From an uncultured Oscillospiraceae bacterium (lineage in GTDB: Bacteria; Bacillota; Clostridia; Oscillospirales; Oscillospiraceae): 64,000 nt of DNA. The number at the start of each line of letters is the position of its first letter. Position 1 is the stretch's first letter. The notes beneath the pieces are model-generated. The model saw only the letters and a program-made list of their open reading frames with translations. It was not told where the DNA came from and made no database searches. Below are positions 51,754 through 60,765 of the stretch, piece by piece. Position numbers and translations under genes: made by a program. The stretch spans positions 1-64,000 of the forward strand of contig CAJUKH010000026.1 of NCBI GenBank assembly GCA_910587345.1. Direction: 5' to 3'.

Positions 51754-52923
51754 ATGCGCCACTACCATTGGGGCTTTTTCCCCTATGAAGCCATTAACTA
51801 TAAAGCAGCCCAAAATTATCTGGATCGCAAGGCGGCAAAGGGGCTGCGGCTTAAGCGCGTTTACTTAGGCGCTTTCGCTCAATTTGAGGAGGTAGCTTTT
51901 CCCACCTATCACTTTGTCGATCTGGACATTACCCGTAATGATTTCAATGAACCTGACAGAGAGTATCTTCAGCTTTGTAACGATGGCGGCTGGGACTATC
52001 TCCAGAACCTCCGGGGGATGTTTCTTTTCTGCTCCAAACCAGATCAAAAGCCAACTCCCATCCAAAGCGACAAAGAAATCGAATGGGAACAATTTTGGGA
52101 GATACATCGTCCTAAATTAAGCGGAACCCTTATTCTTTTGGCTTCCTTCACCTTTTTAGCCGCTGTCCTTTTGATTTCCCCACCAAAAACCTGGACCATA
52201 ACCCCCATTTTATTGAGCATCAGCAGTCTTCTTTGTCTTCTGTTTTGGGTCCTCAACCTGCTCTACAGCCTTCTTGAATGGCCACGGTCCAAATGGTACC
52301 TGTCCAAATGCAAACAGGTAGGGCAGGTCATTGCCCCAAGCTCTTTTGCCACAGTGCTGGATGGCATTTATCGAATCTCCCGGCTCCTCGTTATTCCCCT
52401 TCTTATCCTCTTTCTCTTCGATGCCTTTCGATCTCCTACGGTGGAGTTTCATTTGGATCCCTTCTACAGCGACCATACAACGGCTACGGTAGAAGCCTGC
52501 CAAAAATATCCGGTAGTCATGGCTTATGATTTGGGACTGCCGAATCAAGAGGACGATTATCGGCACCTGATTGGCCGCAGTTCTCTTCTTGTCGATTACA
52601 CGGACTATTCTGAACTTACAGAAAGCGAAAGCACGCAAGGAGACCTCTGCCATATTAACACAGAACGATATGACTGTTCCTTTGAATTCCTGGCCAAATG
52701 GGCCCTTCAACAGCGGCGCCGGGAAACAGAAAATGATTTTATATGGGGTGCTCTGGAGTGGGAGCCTGCCAATGATTTGGGGTTTGATGAAAGTTATATA
52801 TGTCGGAATGGCAGTTATCTCCTTTTTCGGGAGGGAAATATTATGGCCCTGGTTGGCTGCAGTGAGTTAGACCTTACCTCTTCTGAGAATCTCGCTATTA
52901 TCCGGAATAGAATTCTCGCCTGA
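51754..52923 (+). CDS. DUF2812 membrane protein
   Basis: 389 residues. The N-terminal DUF2812 domain (about 5-105; FFPYEAINYKAAQNYLDRKAAKG) is followed by membrane helices (near 123-142, 150-170 and 208-228) and a C-terminal extracytoplasmic domain (about 235-389). DUF2812 proteins are regularly encoded after PadR regulators and have no established function. AAAGGAG precedes the ATG by 8 bases. Confidence 0.82.
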   Translation: MRHYHWGFFPYEAINYKAAQNYLDRKAAKGLRLKRVYLGAFAQFEEVAFPTYHFVDLDITRNDFNEPDREYLQLCNDGGWDYLQNLRGMFLFCSKPDQKPTPIQSDKEIEWEQFWEIHRPKLSGTLILLASFTFLAAVLLISPPKTWTITPILLSISSLLCLLFWVLNLLYSLLEWPRSKWYLSKCKQVGQVIAPSSFATVLDGIYRISRLLVIPLLILFLFDAFRSPTVEFHLDPFYSDHTTATVEACQKYPVVMAYDLGLPNQEDDYRHLIGRSSLLVDYTDYSELTESESTQGDLCHINTERYDCSFEFLAKWALQQRRRETENDFIWGALEWEPANDLGFDESYICRNGSYLLFREGNIMALVGCSELDLTSSENLAIIRNRILA

Positions 52924-52933
52924 GGTCCTTATA

Positions 52934-52965
52934 AAAAGCCCTTGACCGTTTGGTCAAGGGCTTTT
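52934..52965. terminator. Bidirectional terminator
   Basis: AAAAGCCCTTGACC and GGTCAAGGGCTTTT around a 4-base loop, between the convergent DUF2812 and DUF975 genes. Confidence 0.9.
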
Positions 52966-52973
52966 GCTGTTTA

Positions 52974-53831
52974 TCAAAGGCTGCGATAGTCATATCCATA
53001 AGGATCCGCCGGCCGTTCTTCTGCGGTATCCTGTCGTTCCGCTGTGATGCAGTCATAGAAATTGGCCTCGGTAACAGACTGGTATGGAAGCACCCAAACC
53101 CCCATTATCCCAAAAGTAAGTCCTGTCAAAAGGTACCAGCCAAAGAAAGACAGGTCCAGAGTAAACAGCTCCATTTTCCATCCCCGCATCGCCATTTTGC
53201 TGGCCCGAATGGCTTCCAATGCGGTGCAGTCAGGTCTGTCTATCAGGAAATAGCTGCTCATCCTGTAACGATAAGAAATAGCAAGCGCTACGATCAGCGC
53301 CGCCAGAAACAGTACATACCATAGCATAATCAGAAAGTAAACCGCTTCACTCTCTGCAAACAGCCCCACTAAAATCAGTACGGCAAAAGAAGGAAGCATC
53401 GCCAACAATTCCCAAAAGGCAAGGAAAATACTTTGCAGGATAGCAGCCCAGAGGACCCGCCCCACCCGGGCAAAACCGTCAAAAAGATTGCGATGATCGG
53501 GCTGTTCATTCCGGGAAAGACGAAGCGCATAGGATATATAGCCATAGTTCATTATTATACCATATAACCCCAGCACCAAAGAGACCACGCAGTATAAAGC
53601 CGTGTGCGCAGGATTACGGAGAAAAACATAGTTCAACACCTCATAAGGGTCATAATTCATTTGAAGATACTGGACCATTTCCACAAACGGATCTCCCACT
53701 ACAGCAACGACCACCTGCTTAACTATGACGGTAAGCAACAAGAACAGCGCCGTTATCCAAATCGGGCTGGGCCTTGTTTGCCGCATACTTATTTTGGCAT
53801 TGAACTTGGCCTCAATACGATTAAATCCCAT
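52974..53831 (-). CDS. DUF975 family membrane protein
   Basis: 285 residues with about five or six membrane helices; function unknown. The DUF975 hallmark is the segment YRYRMSSYFLIDRPD followed by ALEAIRASKMAMRGWKMELF and LDLSFFGWYLL near residues 195-240. GAGGGA lies 8 bases before ATG 53831. It is the last gene of the xpaC-telA-LemA-like-TPM-DUF975 series, 34 bases after the TPM gene. Confidence 0.82.
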   Translation of the reverse strand: MGFNRIEAKFNAKISMRQTRPSPIWITALFLLLTVIVKQVVVAVVGDPFVEMVQYLQMNYDPYEVLNYVFLRNPAHTALYCVVSLVLGLYGIIMNYGYISYALRLSRNEQPDHRNLFDGFARVGRVLWAAILQSIFLAFWELLAMLPSFAVLILVGLFAESEAVYFLIMLWYVLFLAALIVALAISYRYRMSSYFLIDRPDCTALEAIRASKMAMRGWKMELFTLDLSFFGWYLLTGLTFGIMGVWVLPYQSVTEANFYDCITAERQDTAEERPADPYGYDYRSL

Positions 53832-53865
53832 CGTCACAATCCCTCATTTCTTCTCTGTGTAACGC

Positions 53866-54816
53866 TTATCGGCGGCCGGCACCACCGCCACGGCTGCCGC
53901 CGCCGGAAAACCCGCCTCCACGGAAACCGCCGCCGGAGAATCCTCCCCGACCGCCGCCGGAAAATCCACTAAAGGAGCCGCCACCTCGGCCGGCCCCTCC
54001 CCCACGAGTGGTCCCTCCTCCAAAGCCGCTTATGGGAGGACGTGGGCCACGCCCTCCGCCGGGCGGCGGCGAGGGACGATGATGATAATGCCGCCGACCA
54101 AAAATGAACGGCCGATAAATCACAACCGGAGACGGCATCCCCGGCATCAGATACCGGCGGCGGTACCTGTCGTATCGTATAGCATCCAGCATAATTATGA
54201 GAATAAGCAAAAATATGGCCAGATATACAGCCATTTGAATTCTCAATTGCGCCCGTTCGTATTTCAAACTGCCCGGGCCACTGACAGGTTGCGCTAATAC
54301 CCCTTCTTCCAAGGCTCTGTCAATTCCGCCATAGTAGCTGTCAAACCAGTCATAGGCAGCATCAAAAAAATCTTTCGTTGCCCTATCATAGCGACCGGCA
54401 TCATAGCCCTCATAGAAGGTATCTTCCAGCATTTCAGACAAGTCGGCAGAGGTAAGCACCCCTTCGATCCCACTGCCCTGTACCGCCCACACTTTATTCT
54501 CCCCTACCGCGTAGACCAGCAAAAGGCCGTTATTCCGTTCTTTATCGCCAATCCCCCAGGCATTAAAGCACTCATAGGCATAACTCTCGGCATCCTTGCC
54601 ATCCATAAAGTCCACCGTTATCACCACAATGGCCGCACCGGTGGCTCTACTGAGTTTATCATTTTGGTCAATCATGTATTGCTCGGTATCCGCCTCCAAA
54701 ACCTCGGCATAATCCCCCACATAGGTATTAGCCGGAGCATCCACAATGGCAAACGCTGAAAACGGCATGGTCAGAGCAAGCAAGAACGCAAGCAAAACGG
54801 AGTGAAAATGTTTCAT
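53866..54816 (-). CDS. TPM-domain protein with Gly-rich tail (YgcG type)
   Basis: 316 residues. A signal peptide (about 1-23) precedes the TPM domain (about 26-165; VGDYAEVLEADTEQYMIDQNDKL), a membrane helix (about 192-212) and a long tail rich in Gly, Arg and Ser (GGGRGG, GGGFRGG repeats, about 245-316). TPM domains act in photosystem repair phosphatases and in bacterial envelope proteins; the role here is unknown. It lies 10 bases after the LemA-like gene, a common pairing. Confidence 0.83.
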   Translation of the reverse strand: MKHFHSVLLAFLLALTMPFSAFAIVDAPANTYVGDYAEVLEADTEQYMIDQNDKLSRATGAAIVVITVDFMDGKDAESYAYECFNAWGIGDKERNNGLLLVYAVGENKVWAVQGSGIEGVLTSADLSEMLEDTFYEGYDAGRYDRATKDFFDAAYDWFDSYYGGIDRALEEGVLAQPVSGPGSLKYERAQLRIQMAVYLAIFLLILIIMLDAIRYDRYRRRYLMPGMPSPVVIYRPFIFGRRHYHHRPSPPPGGGRGPRPPISGFGGGTTRGGGAGRGGGSFSGFSGGGRGGFSGGGFRGGGFSGGGSRGGGAGRR

Positions 54817-54826
54817 TGATTTCTCC

Positions 54827-55342
54827 TTATTGATAAACAGGAAGCTCCTCCACTCCTGTCAAGTCGTGCAAAACATTGGCCGGAAACCGCTGCAGGACCA
54901 CAGTATTAAATTCTTCTGCCAAAGTGGTGTAAGGGTCCCTTGCAATGGTAGAAACGCCTGATTCCAGTTGGGCCGAAAAACCGGAAAGATATTTTCTATC
55001 CGGCTCTGTCACTTCGTCTACCTCAGCCATTTGAAAGAGAACGCCTTGGGCAGCCGAAGTCAAGTCAGCGTAAGCCATCACATCATTCCCGTTCGCAGCC
55101 AGAAAATCCAAATCACTTCGCAGCGCCGCCAATTCTTCATGAGACAAATAGCGCTTGGCCACAGTATATAGGTTTTCTGCAACTCCGACCCGGGTTTGCA
55201 GGTCCTTCAGCACCATTTCATTTTGAGCCGTGATTTTTGATGCCACCGTTGTCAAAGACCGATGGGAGCCATACAATGTTCCAAACACCACCGACATGGC
55301 CAATACCAGCGCCCCAGCCCTTTTTGTTTTCAGAAATTCCAT
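54827..55342 (-). CDS. LemA-like membrane protein
   Basis: 171 residues: one N-terminal membrane helix (about 9-27) and a helical bundle. The motif EEFNTVVLQRFPANVL near the C-terminus resembles LemA proteins (YN..I..FP.NL), but the protein is shorter and divergent. Position before a TPM protein agrees with LemA. GGGGGAGG precedes the ATG. Confidence 0.68.
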   Translation of the reverse strand: MEFLKTKRAGALVLAMSVVFGTLYGSHRSLTTVASKITAQNEMVLKDLQTRVGVAENLYTVAKRYLSHEELAALRSDLDFLAANGNDVMAYADLTSAAQGVLFQMAEVDEVTEPDRKYLSGFSAQLESGVSTIARDPYTTLAEEFNTVVLQRFPANVLHDLTGVEELPVYQ

Positions 55343-55371
55343 GGGACCTCCCCCCTATGGCCGATACTTCT

Positions 55372-56559
55372 TTAGCTCCGAAGCTCCAACAGCTTCTGCT
55401 TCAGCTCACCTTCGATACGGCCAAGTTCCGCTTCTGCTTCCTTCCGTTTCTGAGCGCCCTCCGTCTGGATTTTCATCATTTCATCCAAAGTAGAAATCAG
55501 CTGTCGATTGGTATGCTGTAAAGTCTCAACGCTTACCACACTCTTCTCCGCTTCTTTGGCGGTTTCAATGGTGCCCATTTTCAACATATCGGCATTCTTT
55601 TGAAGCAGCTCATTGGTCATATTGGTAACGGCGCTCTGAGCTGCCGTAGCCTGGCGGGAATTTTCCATCCCCAAAGCCAGTACCATCTGGGATTTCCAAA
55701 GGGGGATCGTATTCACCAAAGAAGACTGGATCTTCTCCAGCATCAGTGCATCATTATTTTGAATCAGCCGAACCTGCGGCCCCATCTGAATAGAGACGAT
55801 TCGGGTCAACTCCAGGTCATGAAGCTTCTTCTCAAAACGATTGCACATATTGGCAAGGTCGTTATACGCCTGCGCATCCTCCTGACTGCCGGAGGCCGTG
55901 GCCTTCTTTCGCAATTCCTCCAGTTCCCCTATCCGGACGGCTTCCAGCTTTTTCTTGCCTGCCAGGATATACATGGTAAGCTCTTTATAGTATTTAGTAT
56001 TCAGGGAGTACATCTGGTCCAGCATCGCCACATCCTTCATCAAAGTGACCTGATGCCCCTCCAACACCTCGATAATTTTATTCACGTTTGTCTCTGCCTT
56101 GGCATACTGTGCCTTCAAAGCAGAAATATCGTTTTTCTTCTTTTGGAAAAAACCAAAAATGCCGCCCTTTTCCTCTTGTCCAAAGTGTTCCAATTCTCCC
56201 ACCAGTCCGGCCAGATCCTTGCCAACTTCACCAAGATCTTTGGTGCGTACTTTGGACAGCGCACTTTCAGAAAACCCGGCAATATTCTTCTGCGCCGCCG
56301 CTCCATACTGAAGGACCAGATTAGAATCAGTCACGTCGATTTTTTCCGCAAAATCCGCCACGATCTTCCGCTCCGCTTCAGACAGCATGGACTCATCCAG
56401 CTGCACGGCGTTGGCGTCCCGTGCAGCCTCATCGGCCTGCTGCACAGCAGTTTCGGCAGCCGTCGGGTCCAGGGTCAACGCAGGTGCTTCTATCGCAGCT
56501 GCCCCCTCAAGATTAGGGGTCAAAGTCAGTTCCGGGGTCATATTCATTTCATCGCTCAT
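55372..56559 (-). CDS. telA: Toxic anion resistance protein TelA
   Basis: 395 residues of the TelA/KlaA family, predicted largely alpha-helical. The segments ITAQ-like, QVTLMKDVAMLDQMYSLNTKYYKELTMYI (split as QVTLMKDVAMLDQMY and KYYKELTMYILAG) and RIVSIQMGPQVRLIQNND are typical. The N-terminal 75 residues are low-complexity. TGGAGGA precedes ATG 56559; a frame from 56592 includes the ribosome binding site. TelA with XpaC is linked to tellurite and cell-envelope stress resistance. Confidence 0.88.
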   Translation of the reverse strand: MSDEMNMTPELTLTPNLEGAAAIEAPALTLDPTAAETAVQQADEAARDANAVQLDESMLSEAERKIVADFAEKIDVTDSNLVLQYGAAAQKNIAGFSESALSKVRTKDLGEVGKDLAGLVGELEHFGQEEKGGIFGFFQKKKNDISALKAQYAKAETNVNKIIEVLEGHQVTLMKDVAMLDQMYSLNTKYYKELTMYILAGKKKLEAVRIGELEELRKKATASGSQEDAQAYNDLANMCNRFEKKLHDLELTRIVSIQMGPQVRLIQNNDALMLEKIQSSLVNTIPLWKSQMVLALGMENSRQATAAQSAVTNMTNELLQKNADMLKMGTIETAKEAEKSVVSVETLQHTNRQLISTLDEMMKIQTEGAQKRKEAEAELGRIEGELKQKLLELRS

Positions 56560-56612
56560 GATCGTTCCTCCATTTTCTAATATGGTTTCCACTCTTCATT
56601 AAATAAAATACA

Positions 56613-57260
56613 TTACGCGCCGCCCATGGGTTTTCCGCTCAGGCCTTCCTGCCGCAGCAAATTTTCCATCACGGTGATATCGGTGGCAATGTCCAATGCC
56701 TCGTCGGCAAAAAGAGCATCCAACTGACGGTCAAAGGCTGCAACCAAAGTATCCATTAAGGCATTGATTTTGCCCCGGGTCTCAATAATGTTTTCTCCCT
56801 CTACCCCAACTGCTCCCATCCGATCATAGGCGTTCAGCAATTTGAGTGTTGTCGGCAGATAGTAGGACATAAATTTCCGGATCTGCGGCAGTTTCTCCGG
56901 ATGGGAAACCACATGAGAGATGATTTTTCCCGTCAAATCCTCCAAATGGTTGATTTGCCCGGATATCTTTTCGCCGGGAATATTGTTGTTAAGGCGCCGC
57001 ATTTCCGCCACCGCCTGATCTCGCTGACCCAAAAGCGCATCCAACTGCTCATCTCCTGTGGTCTCCGGTTCCACCGGGTCGGGAACCTCATAAACCCTAT
57101 CCGGGAAAAGGTGTTTTCCCACAACACCCGCCAAGGCAGAAAAAACTATGACCATCAGAAAATCAGTCAATCGATACAAAGGAAAGCAAAAGCCCCACAA
57201 AACCCACACCGCCGCCGCAAAGTAAAACGGAGCCGGCGAATGCTTGACCTTCTTTGCCAC
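56613..57260 (-). CDS. xpaC: XpaC family protein (5-bromo-4-chloroindolyl phosphate hydrolysis)
   Basis: 215 residues with two N-terminal membrane helices (about 10-25 and 28-48) and a helical cytoplasmic domain with HPEKLPQIRKFMSYYLPTTLKLLNAYD, a family hallmark (HPEKLPQIRKFMSYYLPTTL). AAAGGAGG lies 8 bases before GTG 57260, which is preferred over the GTG at 57284. First gene of the envelope cluster. Confidence 0.85.
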   Translation of the reverse strand: MAKKVKHSPAPFYFAAAVWVLWGFCFPLYRLTDFLMVIVFSALAGVVGKHLFPDRVYEVPDPVEPETTGDEQLDALLGQRDQAVAEMRRLNNNIPGEKISGQINHLEDLTGKIISHVVSHPEKLPQIRKFMSYYLPTTLKLLNAYDRMGAVGVEGENIIETRGKINALMDTLVAAFDRQLDALFADEALDIATDITVMENLLRQEGLSGKPMGGA

Positions 57261-57385
57261 GGGCCATACCTCCTTTGGGGACACTTCCCCTTTTAGGGTT
57301 GATTGTACCCTTTTATATTACCCTTGTCAAGAAAGGCACCCGTCTTTTTACAGTTCTTTTACAATCCGGAAGAGTTCATTGCCCG

Positions 57386-57414
57386 TTGACTTTCCTAAAT
57401 AAAGAAGGTATGAT
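57386..57414 (+). promoter_or_regulatory. Promoter of the 6S-like RNA
   Basis: TTGACT (57386-57391), 17 bases, TATGAT (57409-57414). The predicted start near 57421 coincides with the 5' end of the folded RNA. Confidence 0.8.
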
Positions 57415-57420
57415 ACATAC

Positions 57421-57607
57421 AGATGCCCCCGGCCAGGCTGGCCTGACCGGGGGCTATATCAAATGCGGTGCCAAAACATCACTGCCGCCTTGCCGATACC
57501 GTGGGTGGAACACATCATGGGGGGAGGCCGGCGGGGACGAGTCGGGCATCCGCTTAATGTATCCTATGTCCAGGGCATGGCCCCGGTTCTTGCCTACGCG
57601 GGGTCTT
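57421..57607 (+). ncRNA. ssrS: Probable 6S RNA
   Basis: The gene-free stretch folds into a single long rod. Closing stem: AGA/TCT and CCCC/GGGG (57421-57429 with 57600-57606), AGGC/GCCT (57435-57438 with 57592-57595), ACCGGGG/CCCCGGT (57446-57452 with 57581-57587). A large open bubble follows, then the apical stem GCGG-TGCC / GGCA-CCGC (57465-57472 with 57545-57553) and a terminal hairpin CCGTG/CATGG. This closing stem-bubble-apical stem plan and the 187-base length are those of 6S RNA. Sequence identity to known 6S RNAs was not tested. It could also be an rpe leader. Confidence 0.55.
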
Positions 57608-57653
57608 CTTTGCTTCCTTTGAATGTAAGAATTATTATAAAGGAGTCTTCTTT

Positions 57654-58316
57654 ATGGTCAAAATTGCTCCCTCCATTCTCTCTGCTGACTTTTGCCGGCT
57701 GGAAGATGACATCAAAAAAGTTTCTTCCGCTGACTGGCTTCATGTAGATGTGATGGATGGTATGTTTGTCCCTAATATTTCCATTGGAATGCCTGTTATA
57801 CAGTCCATCCGCAAACATACCGATATGTTTTTGGACACTCATCTGATGGTAGAAAAACCTGGTCGGTACATAGATGCCTTCGCCGCAGCAGGTGCTGATT
57901 TGCTTACCCTTCACCTTGAAGCCGATATGCCTCCTGCCATTCATGCCGCTTTGGACAAAGCGGATATTCTCAAGGTCAAAAAAGGGATCGCTCTGCGCCC
58001 CATTACAGCCGCTGAAGCCGTCATTCCCTATTTGGAAAGAGGGCTGGATCTGATCCTGGTCATGACCGTGGAACCCGGCTTTGGCGGCCAGTCTTTTATG
58101 AGTGACCAGTTACCCAAAATATCTGCGATCCGTTCTTATATTGAAAAATACTGCCCCGCCTGCCATTTGGAAGTAGACGGCGGTATCAACGCCCAAACCG
58201 CCCAACAATGTGTAGAGGCCGGTGCCGATGTGTTAGTCGCCGGCTCGGCAGTTTATGGTGCAGAGGATATCTCCGCCGCCATCACTGCCTTAAGGAAAAC
58301 GCAAGAGCACAGGTGA
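57654..58316 (+). CDS. rpe: Ribulose-phosphate 3-epimerase
   Basis: Pentose phosphate pathway enzyme converting ribulose 5-phosphate and xylulose 5-phosphate. The 220-residue TIM barrel shows SILSADFCRLEDDI, DVMDGMFVPNIS, DTHLMVEKP, VMTVEPGFGGQ and VDGGIN. AAAGGAG lies 8 bases before the ATG. recR starts 44 bases after the stop. Confidence 0.97.
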   Translation: MVKIAPSILSADFCRLEDDIKKVSSADWLHVDVMDGMFVPNISIGMPVIQSIRKHTDMFLDTHLMVEKPGRYIDAFAAAGADLLTLHLEADMPPAIHAALDKADILKVKKGIALRPITAAEAVIPYLERGLDLILVMTVEPGFGGQSFMSDQLPKISAIRSYIEKYCPACHLEVDGGINAQTAQQCVEAGADVLVAGSAVYGAEDISAAITALRKTQEHR

Positions 58317-58360
58317 CGTTGTATATTCAGTTTTATCCATTTCAAACAGAGGTAATATCT

Positions 58361-58963
58361 ATGGAATATTTTCCCCCCGCTCTGGAAACCTTAATCGAAC
58401 AGTTTGCCCGTCTTCCCGGCGTGGGCAAAAAATCCGCCCAACGGCTGGCATTCTTTGTATTGGGACTGCCCGACGACGATGCGCAGGCCTTTTCGGATGC
58501 AATTTTGGATGCAAAAAAGTCCATATCCTTGTGCCCTGTCTGCTGTAGTTTTACCGAGGGTGAGGGACTCTGCCCTATTTGTGCCAGTTCCAAACGGGAT
58601 GATGCTACCGTCTGTGTAGTTGCTGATCCCAAGGATGTAGCGGCTTTGGAGCGTTCCAGGGAATATATCGGGCGCTATCACGTTCTGCACGGAGTCATCT
58701 CTCCTATGAACCACGTGGGACCTGATGACCTTCATATTAAAGAGCTTGTAGAGCGGGTGGCCACCGGAAACATCGCTGAGGTCATCATGGCCACCAACCC
58801 CACCACCGAAGGGGAAGCCACCGCCATGTACCTTTCCCGACTTCTAAAGCCTTTTAATGTAAAGGTTACCCGCCTTGCATATGGTGTCCCCGTTGGCGGA
58901 CAGTTGGAATTTGCCGATGATGCCACCCTGACCCGAGCCTTGGAGGGCCGACGGGAAATGTAA
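58361..58963 (+). CDS. recR: Recombination protein RecR
   Basis: 200 residues. RecR with RecF/RecO loads RecA at gaps. Present are the helix-hairpin-helix FARLPGVGKKSAQRLAF, the zinc site CPVCCSFTEGEGLCPIC (near 55-71) and the TOPRIM domain VVADPKDVAALE with ATNPTTEGEATA. ATG 58361 has GAGGTAA upstream; the frame is open into rpe. dnaX and the YbaB gene, frequent neighbours, are absent here. Confidence 0.96.
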   Translation: MEYFPPALETLIEQFARLPGVGKKSAQRLAFFVLGLPDDDAQAFSDAILDAKKSISLCPVCCSFTEGEGLCPICASSKRDDATVCVVADPKDVAALERSREYIGRYHVLHGVISPMNHVGPDDLHIKELVERVATGNIAEVIMATNPTTEGEATAMYLSRLLKPFNVKVTRLAYGVPVGGQLEFADDATLTRALEGRREM

Positions 58964-58976
58964 CTTATACAAGTAG

Positions 58977-59025
58977 GTACAGCTGCCTTTCCTCCCCGTG
59001 CTGGAAAAGGGCAGCTGTACTTTTT
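58977..59025 (+). terminator. Terminator after recR
   Basis: GTACAGCTGCC (58977-58987) pairs with GGCAGCTGTAC (59010-59020), followed by five T. Confidence 0.85.
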
Positions 59026-59045
59026 ACCAGAGGGGAGCGCTTTTT

Positions 59046-60008
59046 ATGTCTCAACGCCGTCTGTTTGAAATGGTCTACCTCCTTTTGGAAAAGGGCCAAC
59101 TCTCCGCATCTGCTTTGGCAGAGCGTTTTGAAGTGTCGGTCCGTACTATTTATCGGGATGTGGATGCCCTCTCTGCCGCCGGAGTGCCTATCTACTCCAC
59201 CCCGGGACGAAAAGGTGGAATTGCCCTTATGGACCACTATGTTCTAAACAGGACTGCCTTTTCTGAAGAGGAGCAAACCCAGATCCTCACCGCCCTGAGA
59301 TCCCTATCCGGGGAAGCTGGACTATGGTCAACAGAAACCTTGTCAAAACTCTCTGCTCTCTTTCACCGCCCAGAACCGGACTGGCTTCAGGTAGACTTAT
59401 CGCATTGGGGAAATCCTGCTCAATCCAACGTCAAATTCAAAATCTTGAAAGAAGCCATTTTATCCCGCAAGGAAATTACCATTACATATGCTAATTCTTC
59501 CGGCAAAACCACCTCCCGGCGCGTCTATCCTGCCCGGTTGGTTTTTAAAGGCCAGACCTGGTATCTGCAGGGATTATGCCTGAAGAAAAATGACTACCGT
59601 ACCTTTCGTATTTCAAGAATATTGCACTTGTCCTCCACCGGTCGCTCCTTCAACATTCCACTCTCCCCTCCCCCCATCCAAAATGACAGTGCTGCGCCTC
59701 CTCTCGTCCTCCTGCGCCTTCGCTTTTCTCCTGCTGTATCCTATCGGGTCTACGATGAGTTTGACGGGGAAGAGATTAGCATCCTGCCAGATGGTTCCTT
59801 GGAGGTATCCTCCGCCATCCCTGAGGATAATTGGATTTACGGGAACCTTCTTTCCTATGGGGAACAGGTAGAAATTCTCTCTCCTGAACGGATTCGTCAG
59901 ACCGTCGGACTGCTTGCAAAGGCGATTTGGGAAAAATGTGAAAACCGTGACAGAGGATGTCATGGTTTTTGTGATACCATCACGGCATCACCCAACGAAG
60001 GAGATTGA
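59046..60008 (+). CDS. HTH and WYL domain transcriptional regulator
   Basis: 320 residues: DeoR-like winged HTH (about 5-55; SASALAERFEVSVRTIYRDVDALSAAGVPIY), a linker, the WYL domain (about 140-215, with ARLVFKGQTWYLQGLCLKKNDYRTFRISRI) and a WCX C-terminal extension. WYL proteins sense ligands, often nucleic-acid related. GAGGGG precedes ATG 59046. The GyrI-like gene begins 6 bases downstream and is likely co-transcribed. Confidence 0.87.
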   Translation: MSQRRLFEMVYLLLEKGQLSASALAERFEVSVRTIYRDVDALSAAGVPIYSTPGRKGGIALMDHYVLNRTAFSEEEQTQILTALRSLSGEAGLWSTETLSKLSALFHRPEPDWLQVDLSHWGNPAQSNVKFKILKEAILSRKEITITYANSSGKTTSRRVYPARLVFKGQTWYLQGLCLKKNDYRTFRISRILHLSSTGRSFNIPLSPPPIQNDSAAPPLVLLRLRFSPAVSYRVYDEFDGEEISILPDGSLEVSSAIPEDNWIYGNLLSYGEQVEILSPERIRQTVGLLAKAIWEKCENRDRGCHGFCDTITASPNEGD

Positions 60009-60014
60009 TAACAT

Positions 60015-60647
60015 ATGGCATTCGATTATAAAAAGGAATACAGAGAATTTTACCTTCCACCCGCCAAACCTGGTATCATTGATATTCCTCCTATGAATTT
60101 TCTGGCCGTCAAAGGGATAGGGGATCCCAATGAAACAGGCGGAGCCTACCAACAGGCTATGGGGCTTCTCTACGGTGCCGCCTTTACCATTAAGATGAGC
60201 AGAAAGGGAAGTCGTGTCATTGACGGCTATTTTGACTATGTAGTTCCTCCGCTGGAAGGTTTTTGGTGGAATGAAGGCAGTACGGCTATCGACCTCACCC
60301 ACAAAGAACACTTCCACTGGATCTCCCTCATCCGCCTTCCTGATTTTGTTCGTCATGCCGATTTTTTCTGGGCCATTCAAGAGGCAACCAAGAAGAAAAA
60401 GCAGGACTTTTCCTCTGTTGAGTTTTTCACATATCAGGAAGGACTCTGTGTTCAATGTATGCATTTGGGTTCTTACGATGAGGAATCAGTAACGATAGCA
60501 GACATGGAGGCTTTTGCCAAATCTCAGGGGTACATTACAGATATCAGTTCCACAAGATATCACCATGAAATTTATCTCTCCGATGCCAGAAAAGTACCTC
60601 CCGAGCGAAGAAAGACCGTCTTACGGCTCCCAATCAAAAAAGGATAG
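60015..60647 (+). CDS. GyrI-like small-molecule-binding protein
   Basis: 210 residues of the SbmC/GyrI-like superfamily (COG4832 type): FYLPPAKPGIIDIPPMNFLAVKGIGDPN at the N-terminus and DISSTRYHHEIYLSDARKVPPERRKTVLR at the C-terminus are characteristic (shown here as IIDIPPMNFLAVKGIGDPN and HHEIYLSDARKVPPERRKT). Members bind or hydrolyse xenobiotics. It is paired with the WYL regulator, which suggests a ligand-sensing or detoxification unit. Confidence 0.82.
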   Translation: MAFDYKKEYREFYLPPAKPGIIDIPPMNFLAVKGIGDPNETGGAYQQAMGLLYGAAFTIKMSRKGSRVIDGYFDYVVPPLEGFWWNEGSTAIDLTHKEHFHWISLIRLPDFVRHADFFWAIQEATKKKKQDFSSVEFFTYQEGLCVQCMHLGSYDEESVTIADMEAFAKSQGYITDISSTRYHHEIYLSDARKVPPERRKTVLRLPIKKG

Positions 60648-60689
60648 CTCTCTGGACCATCACCTCAAAAAAGCCAAAAGACAGGCCAT

Positions 60690-60718
60690 TTGCCTTTTAT
60701 CTACTGCCATGATATAAT
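60690..60718 (+). promoter_or_regulatory. Promoter of rsmA
   Basis: TTGCCT (60690-60695), 17 bases, TATAAT (60713-60718). Confidence 0.75.
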
Positions 60719-60765
60719 GAAAAATAAAATTTCAGGCTATAGTCTTATTTTGAGGTGAGTTTACC

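Noticed and set aside
57421..57610. SRP RNA candidate, because recR is often near the SRP RNA gene
   Set aside because: The invariant SRP helix 8 sequence GGAAGCAGC is absent; the fold resembles 6S RNA instead.
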